Positions 14,756 to 23,104 of a stretch of 64,000 bases of DNA are shown here, one piece after another. This stretch comes from Nocardia transvalensis NBRC 15921. GTDB taxonomy: Bacteria > Actinomycetota > Actinomycetes > Mycobacteriales > Mycobacteriaceae. Both the position numbers and the translations under genes were made by a program. Under the pieces are notes generated by a model. That model did not search any database. It was not told the origin of the DNA and worked only from the letters and a program-made list of their open reading frames with translations. Every line of letters begins with the position of its first letter. Position 1 is the first letter of the stretch. Location: the NCBI RefSeq assembly GCF_000308875.1, contig NZ_BAGL01000070.1, positions 62,001-126,000 on the forward strand, read 5' to 3'.

Positions 14756-16548
14756 GACAGCCGCCGCCAGGTGGCCGCCCCGCCGAAGATCCCGACCTCG
14801 CTGGCGCCGCTCAGCGAGACCCCGTCCATGCGCGAGCTGGCCGCCGCCACCCCGTTGTCCTGCATGATCGGCAGGACGGTGCCCAGTTCCCACAGCCTCG
14901 GCTCGACATCGCCGAGCACCTTGGGCGCGTCCGTCCCGCGCACGGCGGCATCGATCGCGGGCTGCAGCGCCGGATCGCAGACGCCCGCGATATTGCTGGG
15001 CGCCTTGCGAATCGCCTCGATCTGAGAGGAGGTGGTGGTGTCGTCCTGGGTACCGGTCGACGCGGGCGGGCACCCGTAGCGCGACGACAGCACGGTGGCC
15101 GGATCGTCACCGGCCCGCTCCCAGCCGACGACCGCGTCCACCGTCCCCTCCAGCAACTCCTTGCCGTACAGATCCTCCGCCGAGTAGCTGCGCACACCGG
15201 CGTCGATACCGGCGCTGCGCAGCATGTCGGCGGCGGTATTGGCGACTGCCAGCGAGGTGGTGTCCTTGTCGACCGCGCCGATGCGGACGACCAGCGTCTT
15301 ACCGTTCTTCGCGAGCGGACGCGGCTGCGGCGCAGGCGAAGTCGGCGAGGAGGCGCCCTGCTGCGGCTGTTCGGGCGCGCGGGCGAAGCCGGCCTCGGCG
15401 AGCATCCCGAACGCCTCGTCCGTAGACGGCCGCGGCGGCGCGGTCGGGGCGTACCCCGGATCCGCGGGCGAAAGTACTTGGGCGCGAGCCGGATCCATCC
15501 ACGATCCGGTCTGGGCGCCGACGGTCGCCAGCAGTGTCGGATCCAGCAGTCCGAGGACGGCGTGCCGCACCCGCGGATCGGCGAGATCGCCCGTGCGCCC
15601 GTTCAGCGCCAGTTGCAGCACGCGCGCCTGCGGCATGATCGAGGTGCGCACCGCCGGAATCGCCTGCAGCTGAGCCTGTGTCGCCGTGCCGCCGCGCACC
15701 AGCGCCATCTGGGCATCACCGGAACGCAGCGATTCGGCCAGCTGGGCGGTGGTGCCGCCGCGCCGCAGCAGGATTTGGTCCGGGACCGCCGGCGTGCTCC
15801 AGTACCGGTCGTTGCGCTCGAGCAGGATCTCCTCGCGGCCGGAATCGGCCTGCTTGACCCGGAACTGCCCGCCCGAGATCGGGTTCTGGTCGATGAGGCC
15901 GCGCTCGACGGCCAGCGCCCGCTGGAAACCGCCGGGCGAATCCTTCAGCAGATGCGCGGGCAGCAGATCGGTGAACAGCTGCCGCCACGCCGGATAGGGC
16001 TCGCGGAAGGTGACCGTGACCGTCTTACCGCCCTCGGAGGAGCTGACATCGGAGATCAGCCGGTATCCCGCGGGGTCGACCACGCCCGGCTGGCTGATCA
16101 TCTGCTGCCACAGGTAGCGGAAGTCCTCGGCGGCGATCGGCGCGCCGTCGGACCAGGACGCCTGGTTCTGGATCTTGTAGGTCAGGGTGAACGGTTCCTG
16201 CGAGGACACGTCCGCCGACACCATCAGCGCGCTGTCGGGCGTCCAGTCGGTCCCGCCGGGCGTCGTCGGCGACGAGGACGGCCGGAACGGGCTCGGGAAC
16301 ACCATCGAACTGACCGCGTTCGTGGCCGGCGACTGATTGGACCGTAGATGCGGGTTGAACCCGATCCCGATGTCGTCGACGGCCACCACCACCGTGCTCT
16401 TGGTGGGCTTGGCCGGAGTCGTCTTGGGGCTGTCCGTGCTCTCGATCGGCGGCGGCGGATTCGCCGTGCACCCGGCGAGCACCGTCACCGACGTCGCCAA
16501 CACCAGCACCGCCGCGCGCCACTTGGCCCGAAAACTTGCCCCCGGCAT
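14752..16548 (-). CDS. lpqW: LpqW-family lipoprotein (substrate-binding-protein fold)
   Basis: A 598-residue lipoprotein. The signal peptide MPGASFRAKWRAAVLVLATS ends in the lipobox VLAGC, with lipidated Cys27. The body is a family-5 (peptide/nickel) extracellular solute-binding fold, e.g. DIGIGFNPHLRSNQS and SWSDGAPIAAEDFRYLWQQM. In mycobacteria LpqW is not a transporter component; it steers precursors between PIM and lipoarabinomannan synthesis, acting with PimE. That fits the presence of pimE nearby. The ATG at 16548 is chosen because it gives a normal lipoprotein leader. It heads the lpqW-mshB transcript. Confidence 0.88.
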   Translation of the reverse strand: MPGASFRAKWRAAVLVLATSVTVLAGCTANPPPPIESTDSPKTTPAKPTKSTVVVAVDDIGIGFNPHLRSNQSPATNAVSSMVFPSPFRPSSSPTTPGGTDWTPDSALMVSADVSSQEPFTLTYKIQNQASWSDGAPIAAEDFRYLWQQMISQPGVVDPAGYRLISDVSSSEGGKTVTVTFREPYPAWRQLFTDLLPAHLLKDSPGGFQRALAVERGLIDQNPISGGQFRVKQADSGREEILLERNDRYWSTPAVPDQILLRRGGTTAQLAESLRSGDAQMALVRGGTATQAQLQAIPAVRTSIMPQARVLQLALNGRTGDLADPRVRHAVLGLLDPTLLATVGAQTGSWMDPARAQVLSPADPGYAPTAPPRPSTDEAFGMLAEAGFARAPEQPQQGASSPTSPAPQPRPLAKNGKTLVVRIGAVDKDTTSLAVANTAADMLRSAGIDAGVRSYSAEDLYGKELLEGTVDAVVGWERAGDDPATVLSSRYGCPPASTGTQDDTTTSSQIEAIRKAPSNIAGVCDPALQPAIDAAVRGTDAPKVLGDVEPRLWELGTVLPIMQDNGVAAASSRMDGVSLSGASEVGIFGGAATWRRLS

Positions 16549-16804
16549 CACGACCGGCACTCTACAGTGCTCGATTGCGCCGCCTCCGGCGTCGCGGGGG
16601 CACGGCCCCTGAGGCTCGTTTCTTCCGTCCTCCGCTCCTCCGCTTCGCTCCCCCGCTCCGTCAGTCCAGAAACGAGCCGGGCCGCGCCCCACATGGCTGC
16701 ACCTTTCATTCGAAACGCTCGCGCCGGTGCCGCACCGGCCGGTGCGCGAGAGATTACGCGTTCCGGACGGCGCACCTGTTCCCGCATCCACGCGGGCCCG
16801 AGGG
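16549..16804. other. Intergenic region between lpqW and typA with two inverted repeats
   Basis: No gene is seen. GGCTCGTTTCT (16613-16623) and AGAAACGAGCC (16668-16678) form a perfect 11-bp inverted repeat around a pyrimidine-rich loop. A second, bulged hairpin (CTCGCGCCGGTGC with GCGCGAG, about 16724-16756) lies nearer typA and could end its transcript. The lpqW promoter must also be here. Confidence 0.45.
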
Positions 16805-18721
16805 TCAGGCGTTCGAGGCGGCGCGGTCGCGGGCCTTGCGGCGGGAGAGTTCGCGGGCGCGCTCGGTGGCGTTGAGGATGACCTTGCGGACGCGGACCAC
16901 GTCGGGGCCGACCTCGACGCATTCGTCGCCGGCGCAGAATTCCAGGGCGCCCTCGAGGTCCAGCACCATCGGGCGGGCCAGGGTCTCCAGCACGTCACCG
17001 GTGGAACTGCGCATATTGGTCAGCTTCTTCTCGCGGGTGACGTTGATGTCGAGGTCCTCCGCGCGGGGGTTGATACCGACGACCATGCCCTCGTAGGTGT
17101 CGGCGCCCGGATCCACGAAGAAGGTGCCGCGATCGGCCAGCTGCAGCATCGCGTAGGGGGTGACGCTGCCCGCGCGGTCGGACACCAGCGAGCCGGTGTG
17201 CCGCGCGCGGATCTCCCCGGCCCACGGCGCGTAGCCGTGCGAGACGGCGTTGGCGATGCCGGTGCCGCGGGTCTCGGTGAGGAAGTCGGTGCGGAAGCCG
17301 ATGAGCCCGCGCGACGGCACGATGAATTCCATCCGGACCCAGCCGGATCCGTGGTTGGTCATCTGCACCATCTTGCCCTTGCGCGAGGCCAGCAGCTGTG
17401 TGACCGCGCCCAGGTGCTCCTCGGGCACGTCGACCGTCAGCTCCTCGTACGGCTCGTGCACCTTGCCGTCGACCATCCGCGTGACGACCTGCGGCTTGCC
17501 GATGGTCAACTCGAAGCCTTCGCGGCGCATGGTCTCCACCAGGATGGCCAGCGCCAGCTCGCCGCGGCCCTGGACCTCCCAGGTGTCGGGGCGCTCGGTG
17601 TTCAGCACGCGCAGCGACACATTGCCGACCAGTTCCTGGTCCAGCCGGGCCTTCACCAGCCGCGCGGTGAGCTTGGTGCCGCCGTTGCGGCCGGCCAGCG
17701 GCGAGGTGTTGATACCGACGGTGACCGAGATGGCGGGCTCGTCGACGGTGATGCGCGGCAGCGCCAGATCCTCGCCGGCGGCCACCTTCTCCGCGTCGGC
17801 GAGGGTGTCGCCGATCATGATGTCCGGGATCCCGGCGACGGCGACGATGTCACCGGCCTCCGCCTCCTCGGCGGGATTGCGCTCCACGCCGACGGTCTTC
17901 AGCAGCTCGGTGATCTTGACGCTCTTGACGCCGTCGGCACTCATCCACGCCACGTTCTGACCCTTGCGCAGGGTGCCGTTGTGGATGCGCAGCAGCGCCA
18001 GGCGGCCGAGGAACGGCGAGGCGTCGAGGTTGGTGACGTGCGCCTGCAGCGGCGCGGTGGCGTCGCCCTTGGGCGCGGGCACGCACTTCAGCAGCACCTC
18101 GAACAGCTCGTCGAGGTTCGGGGCGTCGGGGGCGTTGCCGTTCTCGGGGCGCGCCGTGGACGCCTTGCCCTCGCGGCCGGAGGCGTAGAGCACCGGCAGG
18201 TCCAGCGCCAGCTCGGCAGCCTCGGACGCCTCGTCGTCGAGGTCGGAGGCGAGGTCGAGCAGCAGGTCGTGCGATTCCTCGACGACCTCCTCGATGCGCG
18301 CGTCGGGCCGGTCGGTCTTGTTGACGACCAGGATGACCGGCAGCGAGGCGGCGAGCGCCTTGCGCAGGACGAACCGCGTCTGCGGCAGCGGGCCCTCGGA
18401 AGCATCGACCAGCAGCACGACGCCGTCGACCATCGACAGGCCGCGCTCGACCTCACCACCGAAGTCGGCGTGGCCGGGGGTGTCGATGACATTGATGACG
18501 GTGACGCTGCCATCGGCATTGTGCCGGTGCACGGCGGTGTTCTTGGCGAGAATGGTGATGCCCTTCTCGCGTTCGAGATCGCCGGAATCCATCACACGAT
18601 CGACCGGTTCGGCCCGCTCGGCGAAGGCGCCGGACTGCCTGAGCATCGCGTCGACCAGCGTCGTCTTGCCGTGGTCGACGTGAGCCACAATCGCGACGTT
18701 GCGGAACTCGACAGACGACAC
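16805..18721 (-). CDS. typA: Ribosome-associated translational GTPase TypA/BipA
   Basis: Translation-factor GTPase of the EF-G/LepA superfamily that acts on the 70S ribosome and in 50S assembly under stress. At 638 residues it is full length. G1 is AHVDHGKTT, G3 is DTPGHADFGGEVER, and G4 is NKTDRPDAR. The C-terminal TypA-specific part includes GRGELALAILVETMRREGFEL and SRGLIGFRTDFLTETRGTG. The GTG at 18721 is preceded by an excellent ribosome site (AGGAGGATTTCAC), which fixes the start and excludes upstream in-frame codons. It is divergent from the 58-aa Cys-rich gene, with about 180 bases between. Confidence 0.97.
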   Translation of the reverse strand: MSSVEFRNVAIVAHVDHGKTTLVDAMLRQSGAFAERAEPVDRVMDSGDLEREKGITILAKNTAVHRHNADGSVTVINVIDTPGHADFGGEVERGLSMVDGVVLLVDASEGPLPQTRFVLRKALAASLPVILVVNKTDRPDARIEEVVEESHDLLLDLASDLDDEASEAAELALDLPVLYASGREGKASTARPENGNAPDAPNLDELFEVLLKCVPAPKGDATAPLQAHVTNLDASPFLGRLALLRIHNGTLRKGQNVAWMSADGVKSVKITELLKTVGVERNPAEEAEAGDIVAVAGIPDIMIGDTLADAEKVAAGEDLALPRITVDEPAISVTVGINTSPLAGRNGGTKLTARLVKARLDQELVGNVSLRVLNTERPDTWEVQGRGELALAILVETMRREGFELTIGKPQVVTRMVDGKVHEPYEELTVDVPEEHLGAVTQLLASRKGKMVQMTNHGSGWVRMEFIVPSRGLIGFRTDFLTETRGTGIANAVSHGYAPWAGEIRARHTGSLVSDRAGSVTPYAMLQLADRGTFFVDPGADTYEGMVVGINPRAEDLDINVTREKKLTNMRSSTGDVLETLARPMVLDLEGALEFCAGDECVEVGPDVVRVRKVILNATERARELSRRKARDRAASNA

Positions 18722-18881
18722 GTGAAATCCTCCTGCTGAATGAGATGGTTGCCGGCCGACCCTCGACGTCGAGGGACCAGTGCAAGACAGGTGGACGAGT
18801 GACTCACCGGGCATGCGGCCAGCTATACAGTACCGAAATCCGCCAGAGCGGCCCCGATCGGTGCGGCTACACGCCCCAAAC

Positions 18882-18900
18882 TTAGGCTATGCTTACCTCC
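18882..18900 (+). promoter_or_regulatory. IdeR-like iron box overlapping a -10 element; leaderless promoter
   Basis: TTAGGCTATGCTTACCTCC agrees with the mycobacterial IdeR consensus at 14 of 19 positions, counted by eye. The TATGCT inside it (18888-18893) fits an actinobacterial -10. The gene's ATG follows at 18902, leaving no room for a ribosome site, so the mRNA is probably leaderless and iron-IdeR would cover the core promoter. Confidence 0.55.
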
Positions 18901-18901
18901 C

Positions 18902-19078
18902 ATGGGCAAGGTCAAGGCCAAACAGGTGTCGCGCCTGAAGCCGAAGAAGAAGTGCTGTCGCAAGAAGACGCGCTGCGTGAAATGCCCTGTCGTGGTCATG
19001 CGCATGCGGAAGGCCGAATCCGCCGGGATGTGCGGAAAAGACCTGAAGAAGTACCTGAAGCAGGCGCGTGCGGCCTAG
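18902..19078 (+). CDS. Small basic cysteine-rich protein, 58 aa
   Basis: An ATG-initiated frame of 58 codons. The protein starts MGKVKAKQVSRLKPKKK, continues with CCRKKTRCVKCPVVV and MRMRKAESAGMCGKDL, and ends KKYLKQARAA. It is very basic (about one third Lys/Arg), with five cysteines, four of them in CC...C..C spacing that could bind a metal or a cluster. Codon third positions are strongly G/C, as in real genes here. There is no ribosome site; an iron-box-like -10 region abuts the ATG, which points to leaderless, iron-repressed expression. I do not recognise a family. The pterin dehydratase gene starts 21 bases downstream and may be co-transcribed. Confidence 0.75.
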   Translation: MGKVKAKQVSRLKPKKKCCRKKTRCVKCPVVVMRMRKAESAGMCGKDLKKYLKQARAA

Positions 19079-19099
19079 CTCGCGGGGTACACCCGGGGT

Positions 19100-19393
19100 A
19101 TGAGCACCCCACTACTGAGCGACGACGAGATCGCGACCGCACTGAAGGAACTGCCGGAGTGGACGCACACCGGCACCAGCATCACGCGCACCGTCGAGGC
19201 CCCCTCCTTCATGGCGGGTATCGAACTCGTGCGCCGGGTTGCCGCCGAGGCCGAGGCCGCCAACCATCACCCCGATATCGATATCCGCTGGCGTCGCGTC
19301 ACGTTCACGCTCTCGACCCACTCCGAGGGCGGGCTCACGCGCCTGGATACGGCGCTGGCGGGCGAGATAGATCGGCTGGCTCAGCAGAGCTGA
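19100..19393 (+). CDS. 4a-hydroxytetrahydrobiopterin dehydratase (pterin-4a-carbinolamine dehydratase)
   Basis: A 97-residue PCD/DCoH-family protein, which dehydrates 4a-hydroxytetrahydropterins. The family signature is clear: LPEWTHTGTSITRTVEAPSF, then AEAEAANHHPDIDIRWRRVTFTLSTHSEGGLTRLD, holding the active-site histidines (HH..D) and the T-x-H motif. The ATG at 19100 follows the 58-aa gene by 21 bases. Its 3' end overlaps the convergent pimE gene by 59 bases. The neighbouring PCD and pimE genes match Rv1159A/Rv1159 in M. tuberculosis. Which hydroxylase it serves is not evident in the window. Confidence 0.92.
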   Translation: MSTPLLSDDEIATALKELPEWTHTGTSITRTVEAPSFMAGIELVRRVAAEAEAANHHPDIDIRWRRVTFTLSTHSEGGLTRLDTALAGEIDRLAQQS

Positions 19394-20651
19394 GCGCCCG
19401 CGCGTCCGCGCGCCGGGCCCGGCCGATCCGGATCAGCCAGATATAGAACGCGATCACCCCGATCGCGTCGACCGCACCCAGCCAGGACAGGATCCACGGC
19501 CGGGAGATGGTCCAGATCGTGGGCTGGAAGAACGACAGCACCCACGGCACGCCGATGAGCGCGGTCACCAGCCAGTAACCGGCGAGCACCCGGGCGCCGG
19601 CCGCGGCGCGCAGCGGCCCGTACAGCAACCACAGCACGACCGGAAGCAACCACATCCAGTGGTGCGACCACGAGATCGGCGAGGCCATCAGCCCGAACAA
19701 CTGCACCACCAGCAGCGCGCCCAGCCGGTCCCCGGAATCCAGCGCTCGCCACGCGAAGTAGGCCAGCACCGCGAGCACGACCACGCCGCCGAACCACCAG
19801 AGCCCGAACGGGATCCGATGCCCGCCGAGATGCCACGGCCCGCCCGCGTCGTAACCCAGGATCCGGGTCAGCGCGCCGCGCAGGGACTGATTCCACACCG
19901 AGCCGACCGGCCCGATCCGGCTCGCGTCGCCGATCAGAGGCCCGAAGTAGGTGCGGGTCTCGGCCGGTGAGATGGCGAAACTCAGCCCGATCGTGGCCGC
20001 GAACACCACCGCGGCCCAGACCGCGCTCATCCAGCGGCGCTGGGTGAGGAAATAGAAGCCGGTGACCGCGGGCGTCAGTTTCACCCCGGCCGCGACGCCG
20101 ACCAGCGATCCCGACAGCCACCACCCCGTGTAATAGGCCGCCGCGATACCCGCGAGCACCAGGAACGCGTTGACCTGCCCGTAGTCCATGGTCGTGCGGG
20201 TCGGTTCCAGCCACAGCCCCACCGCGGTCCAGCCGATCGCGGCCGTGCGCCAGCGGGTCTCGCGCGCGGCGTCACCGAGCAGCATCGCGAAGCTGATCCG
20301 CACCACGGCGTACAGCGCCGCCGCGATCAGCAGCAGCCACGCCACCGCGACCAGGGTGAACGGCAGATAGTGCAGCGGATAGAACACGACGGCGGCGAAT
20401 GCCGGATAGGTGAAGGGGAGCGGGAAGTCCGGCGTCTTCTCCGAATAGGTGTAGTCGTAGAGGTGGCCGCTGCCCAGGCTGGCCGCTCCGTCGACGTAGA
20501 CGTGCAGGTCCACGAGGTTCATCCCGTTGGGCGACAACAGCATCCACAGCAACCGGGCCAGCACGGACAGGCCCAGCGCGAGGAGGGCGATCCGGCGGGA
20601 GTGTCGCTTCACGGCACGCTGACTTTCGGCTGGGGTGGCGGGCCCGGACAA
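19335..20651 (-). CDS. pimE: Polyprenol-phosphate-mannose-dependent alpha-(1,2)-mannosyltransferase PimE
   Basis: A GT-C glycosyltransferase in the plasma membrane that adds the fifth mannose to phosphatidylinositol mannosides (AcPIM4 to AcPIM5) from polyprenol-phosphate-mannose. It is about 438 residues with roughly ten hydrophobic segments. The first periplasmic loop, MNLVDLHVYVDGAASLGSG, holds the catalytic-type Asp. Further motifs are FPLPFTYPAFAAVVFYPLHYLPF and WNQSLRGALTRI, usual in the DUF2029/GT87 group. The longest frame starts at a TTG at 20651. A GTG at 20612 (MKRHSRRIALL, 425 residues) is equally plausible; neither has a clear ribosome site. Partner in function to lpqW. Confidence 0.88.
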   Translation of the reverse strand: MSGPATPAESQRAVKRHSRRIALLALGLSVLARLLWMLLSPNGMNLVDLHVYVDGAASLGSGHLYDYTYSEKTPDFPLPFTYPAFAAVVFYPLHYLPFTLVAVAWLLLIAAALYAVVRISFAMLLGDAARETRWRTAAIGWTAVGLWLEPTRTTMDYGQVNAFLVLAGIAAAYYTGWWLSGSLVGVAAGVKLTPAVTGFYFLTQRRWMSAVWAAVVFAATIGLSFAISPAETRTYFGPLIGDASRIGPVGSVWNQSLRGALTRILGYDAGGPWHLGGHRIPFGLWWFGGVVVLAVLAYFAWRALDSGDRLGALLVVQLFGLMASPISWSHHWMWLLPVVLWLLYGPLRAAAGARVLAGYWLVTALIGVPWVLSFFQPTIWTISRPWILSWLGAVDAIGVIAFYIWLIRIGRARRADARALSSAEPADLSRPPAPYPGA

Positions 20652-20834
20652 GATTACCGGCGGCGGTAACGACCCCTAGAGGGGCCTATCTTGTAACATT
20701 TGCATCACTGATCACTCCAGTAACATCGGAGTGGGGTTATCGTCCCAGAGCGGCAACAACCGATCCGACGCCGCCTGTGAGATCGCACCACGGCTGTACA
20801 ACTTGGCTTCTCTATCCCTAAAGTGACGCAGGCG
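20652..20834. promoter_or_regulatory. Divergent promoter region pimE / secreted Ala-Pro protein
   Basis: No gene is seen. TTACCG-GCGG-CGGTAA, CCCCTAGAGGGG and CACTCC...GGAGTG are short inverted repeats. GTAACAT occurs twice about 37 bases apart, a pattern resembling MtrA sites, but this is only suggestive. Confidence 0.3.
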
Positions 20835-21764
20835 ATGCGGCCGCATCGCCGGATGAGGTACCCGAGGTTAAGGACGGCTACACCAGTGCTTCGCACCAGA
20901 GGATCGCGGTTCGCAATGTCCGCGCTGGCCCTCGCGGCCGGTGCCACTGTCGCCGCGTCGACCGCGCTCGCCGCTCCGGCGCCGAAGCAGCAGGCCCCTG
21001 CCTCCGTCCCGTTGATTCCCGAGGGCGTCCCGGTCGACGCGATCGCCAGCCTCGCGCCCGCGATCATCGGCGCCGCCGCCAACGCCTCGACCATCGCCTC
21101 ACCCGGCCAGCAGGGCATTCTCGACCAGGCCGAGCAGATCCTGAACTCCACGAATCTGCCGCCGCAGGTGAAGGCGGCCCTGCAGGCCATCGTCAAATTC
21201 CTCGACGGCAGCGGTGGCGGCGGTCCGGATCTCCCGGAGAACGGCCCCACGATCGCCCAGTTCCTCTACCCGACCATCGGCAAGGACTGCATCGGCCCCG
21301 GCTCCGATTCCGTCGGCACGGCACTGGCCGTCCCCGGCCCGGCCGAGCTACCGCCGCCCGGCCCGAACGGCGGCCAGTCCGGCTTCGTCTTCACCGCGCT
21401 GGGCACCAAAGGCCTGTCGCCGCAGCAGAATCCGCCGATGACGGTGCAGTGGTTCAACCTCGACAACCGCCAGGGCGGCACCCTCCCCCTGACCGACGAG
21501 GCCCACATCAACCCCGACGGCCCGGCCACCCTCTCGGCGATCGCCGACACCGGCCCGGGACGCGTCATCTCGGTGATCTCCGGATCGCTCACCACCCAGC
21601 CCTCGGCCGAGCAGGCGCCCATCACCTGCTCGTTCCTGCCGACCCTCGGCATCTTCACTGTCGCGCCCGCCGCCCCGTCGCCGGCGCGGACCCAGCCGCA
21701 GGCCCAGGCTCAGGAGGCACCGGTGCAACCGCAGGCCCAGGCTCAGCCGCAGGCCCAGCGCTGA
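20835..21764 (+). CDS. Secreted Ala/Pro-rich protein (Rv1157c/Rv1158c-like)
   Basis: About 309 residues. A long, Arg-rich n-region (MRPHRRMRYPRLRTATPVLR) precedes the Sec-type core MSALALAAGATVAASTALAAP, with cleavage likely after ALA. The mature part has a Gly-rich central domain (GFVFTALGTKGLSPQQNPPMTVQWFNLDNRQ) with two cysteines (KDCIGPGSD and ITCSFLPTLG) and a Pro/Gln/Ala-rich tail (QPQAQAQEAPVQPQAQ). Position beside pimE and composition match the uncharacterised M. tuberculosis Rv1157c/Rv1158c. Probably an extracytoplasmic cell-envelope protein. Several starts are possible; 20835 (ATG) is used here and 20916 would give the minimal signal peptide. Confidence 0.7.
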   Translation: MRPHRRMRYPRLRTATPVLRTRGSRFAMSALALAAGATVAASTALAAPAPKQQAPASVPLIPEGVPVDAIASLAPAIIGAAANASTIASPGQQGILDQAEQILNSTNLPPQVKAALQAIVKFLDGSGGGGPDLPENGPTIAQFLYPTIGKDCIGPGSDSVGTALAVPGPAELPPPGPNGGQSGFVFTALGTKGLSPQQNPPMTVQWFNLDNRQGGTLPLTDEAHINPDGPATLSAIADTGPGRVISVISGSLTTQPSAEQAPITCSFLPTLGIFTVAPAAPSPARTQPQAQAQEAPVQPQAQAQPQAQR

Positions 21765-21848
21765 CGACAAGGCCCGGAGACGTCGCGTGTGCGACACTCC
21801 GGGCTTTTCGTCTTCCAACGGCCTTTCGGCTGTGGTAGACCGCTAATC

Positions 21849-22193
21849 ATGACGACTGTCGATCAGCGCAAGTCGGTCATGTCCCGCCGCTCCTACCGAT
21901 CGGTGCTGTCCACCCGATCGCATCGGTCGATCCTGTCGATCCGCTCGGAGGGATCCATCCTCTCCATCGGGTCGGCGTACTCGATCCTGTCCGTCGGCAG
22001 CGTGGGTTCGGTGCTGTCGATCGGCTCCATCGGCGCGTTCTTCAGCCTGGGCTCGGCGTTCTCCGGACTGTCCCGGTGGTCGCTGTTCGCCTGGATGGGG
22101 GTGCGCGAGGCGCCCGAGGCCCGCCCGATGCTCTCGGTGGTCCCCGACGAGCCGGATCTCTGCGACGACCCGACCTGCCACTGCCAGACCTGA
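21849..22193 (+). CDS. Nonapeptide-repeat protein with Cys-rich tail
   Basis: A 114-residue protein. After MTTVDQRKSVMSR come about seven tandem nine-residue units of the form xxSILSIGS: RSVLSTRSH, RSILSIRSE, GSILSIGSA, YSILSVGSV, GSVLSIGSI, then degenerating copies up to GLSRWSLFAWMG. Alternation of Ser with Ile/Leu at fixed spacing suggests a small beta-solenoid or stacked strands. The C-terminus holds CDDPTCHCQT, three cysteines plus His that could bind metal. No signal peptide or membrane helix is evident. The ATG at 21849 is used because sequence before it looks non-coding. I do not know a function. It is convergent with the Tat-exported protein at 22201. Confidence 0.65.
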   Translation: MTTVDQRKSVMSRRSYRSVLSTRSHRSILSIRSEGSILSIGSAYSILSVGSVGSVLSIGSIGAFFSLGSAFSGLSRWSLFAWMGVREAPEARPMLSVVPDEPDLCDDPTCHCQT

Positions 22194-22200
22194 CGGGCGC

Positions 22201-22920
22201 TCACCACTGCCCGTACTGCGGCGTGAGGATGTCGTTGACGTCGACACCCACGCCGTCGACCGCGCGCTTGTCGATCTCGAACTGGTGCAGGTTCGCGGCC
22301 GGGTGCACGAAACCCTTCGGCGTGCCCCAATTGTGCTGCCAGAACCAGGAACCCAGGCCCGCGGCGTTCGCCAGCTCGATGGTGGGGGCATTGGCGTAGA
22401 CGCCCACGTTCTCGTTGCCGAGCACCTGCTGCCAGCCCGCGAGGTAGGGGGCGATCATGGTGGCGAAGTCGGCGGCGCTGGGATTGTCGTCGATGGAGGC
22501 GTAGATGGGCGCGGTGTCGGATCCGCCCGCCTCGCGATGCAGTTGCAGCCCGCGGTCGGCGTGCCTCTTGCCCGCCTCCAGCCCGCCGCGCCAGTCCGCG
22601 GTCTCGCCCTTGCCGTACTGGTAGCAGGACACAATGGTCAGCCCAGCCGCCCGCAGCGACTCGACCTCGCTCGCCAGCAACGGTTTTCCGGCCATCCACT
22701 CCGCGCCCGGACGGCGGTCGGAGACGTAGCGGATCACCCCGGCGTGCCCGGCGGAGCGAATGGCGTCGGCCGAGGGCACCGCGCCGGCGTAGTCGAGCAG
22801 GGTGCCCAGCGGCGCGCCCGTGGCCGCGGCGTGCGGCGCCAGGGCCGAGAGGCCGGCGGCGGTGGCGGTACCGGCGGCGAGACCGAACAGGGTCCGCCGG
22901 GACATCGGGGTGAAACGCAT
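22201..22920 (-). CDS. Tat-exported DUF1906 glycoside-hydrolase-like protein (Rv2525c-like)
   Basis: A 239-residue exported protein. The leader MRFTPMSRRTLFGLAAGTAT has a twin-arginine motif and ends in AATGA/APHAAA-type cleavage sequence. The mature domain is a DUF1906 TIM barrel related to GH25-type lysozymes: LLDYAGAVPSADAIRSAGHAG, VIRYVSDR, YQYGKGETADW, IYASIDDNPS, SWFWQHNWG. M. tuberculosis Rv2525c has the same size and Tat export; it has a glycoside-hydrolase-like fold with unclear enzymatic activity and affects the envelope. AAGGAG seven bases before the ATG at 22920 fixes the start. Single gene. Confidence 0.85.
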   Translation of the reverse strand: MRFTPMSRRTLFGLAAGTATAAGLSALAPHAAATGAPLGTLLDYAGAVPSADAIRSAGHAGVIRYVSDRRPGAEWMAGKPLLASEVESLRAAGLTIVSCYQYGKGETADWRGGLEAGKRHADRGLQLHREAGGSDTAPIYASIDDNPSAADFATMIAPYLAGWQQVLGNENVGVYANAPTIELANAAGLGSWFWQHNWGTPKGFVHPAANLHQFEIDKRAVDGVGVDVNDILTPQYGQW

Positions 22921-23104
22921 CGGAGAACTCCTTCGCGCCGTACCTGACCTGGGAGTACCAAACCGGCGTACCCGGCGCACCTTCCCCAAGATATCCGCGC
23001 CGGAAGCCTCGAACGTCAACATATTTCACCACATGCACACAGGAACCGCCAGGCTCACCGGACACATCAATCACACGTGCCACACGCGTATGGTCGTGAC
23101 GAGG

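Noticed and set aside
20652..20834. MtrA-type GTAACA pair upstream of the secreted Ala/Pro protein
   Set aside because: Two GTAACAT words are too far apart for the known direct-repeat spacing; kept only as a remark in the intergenic entry.
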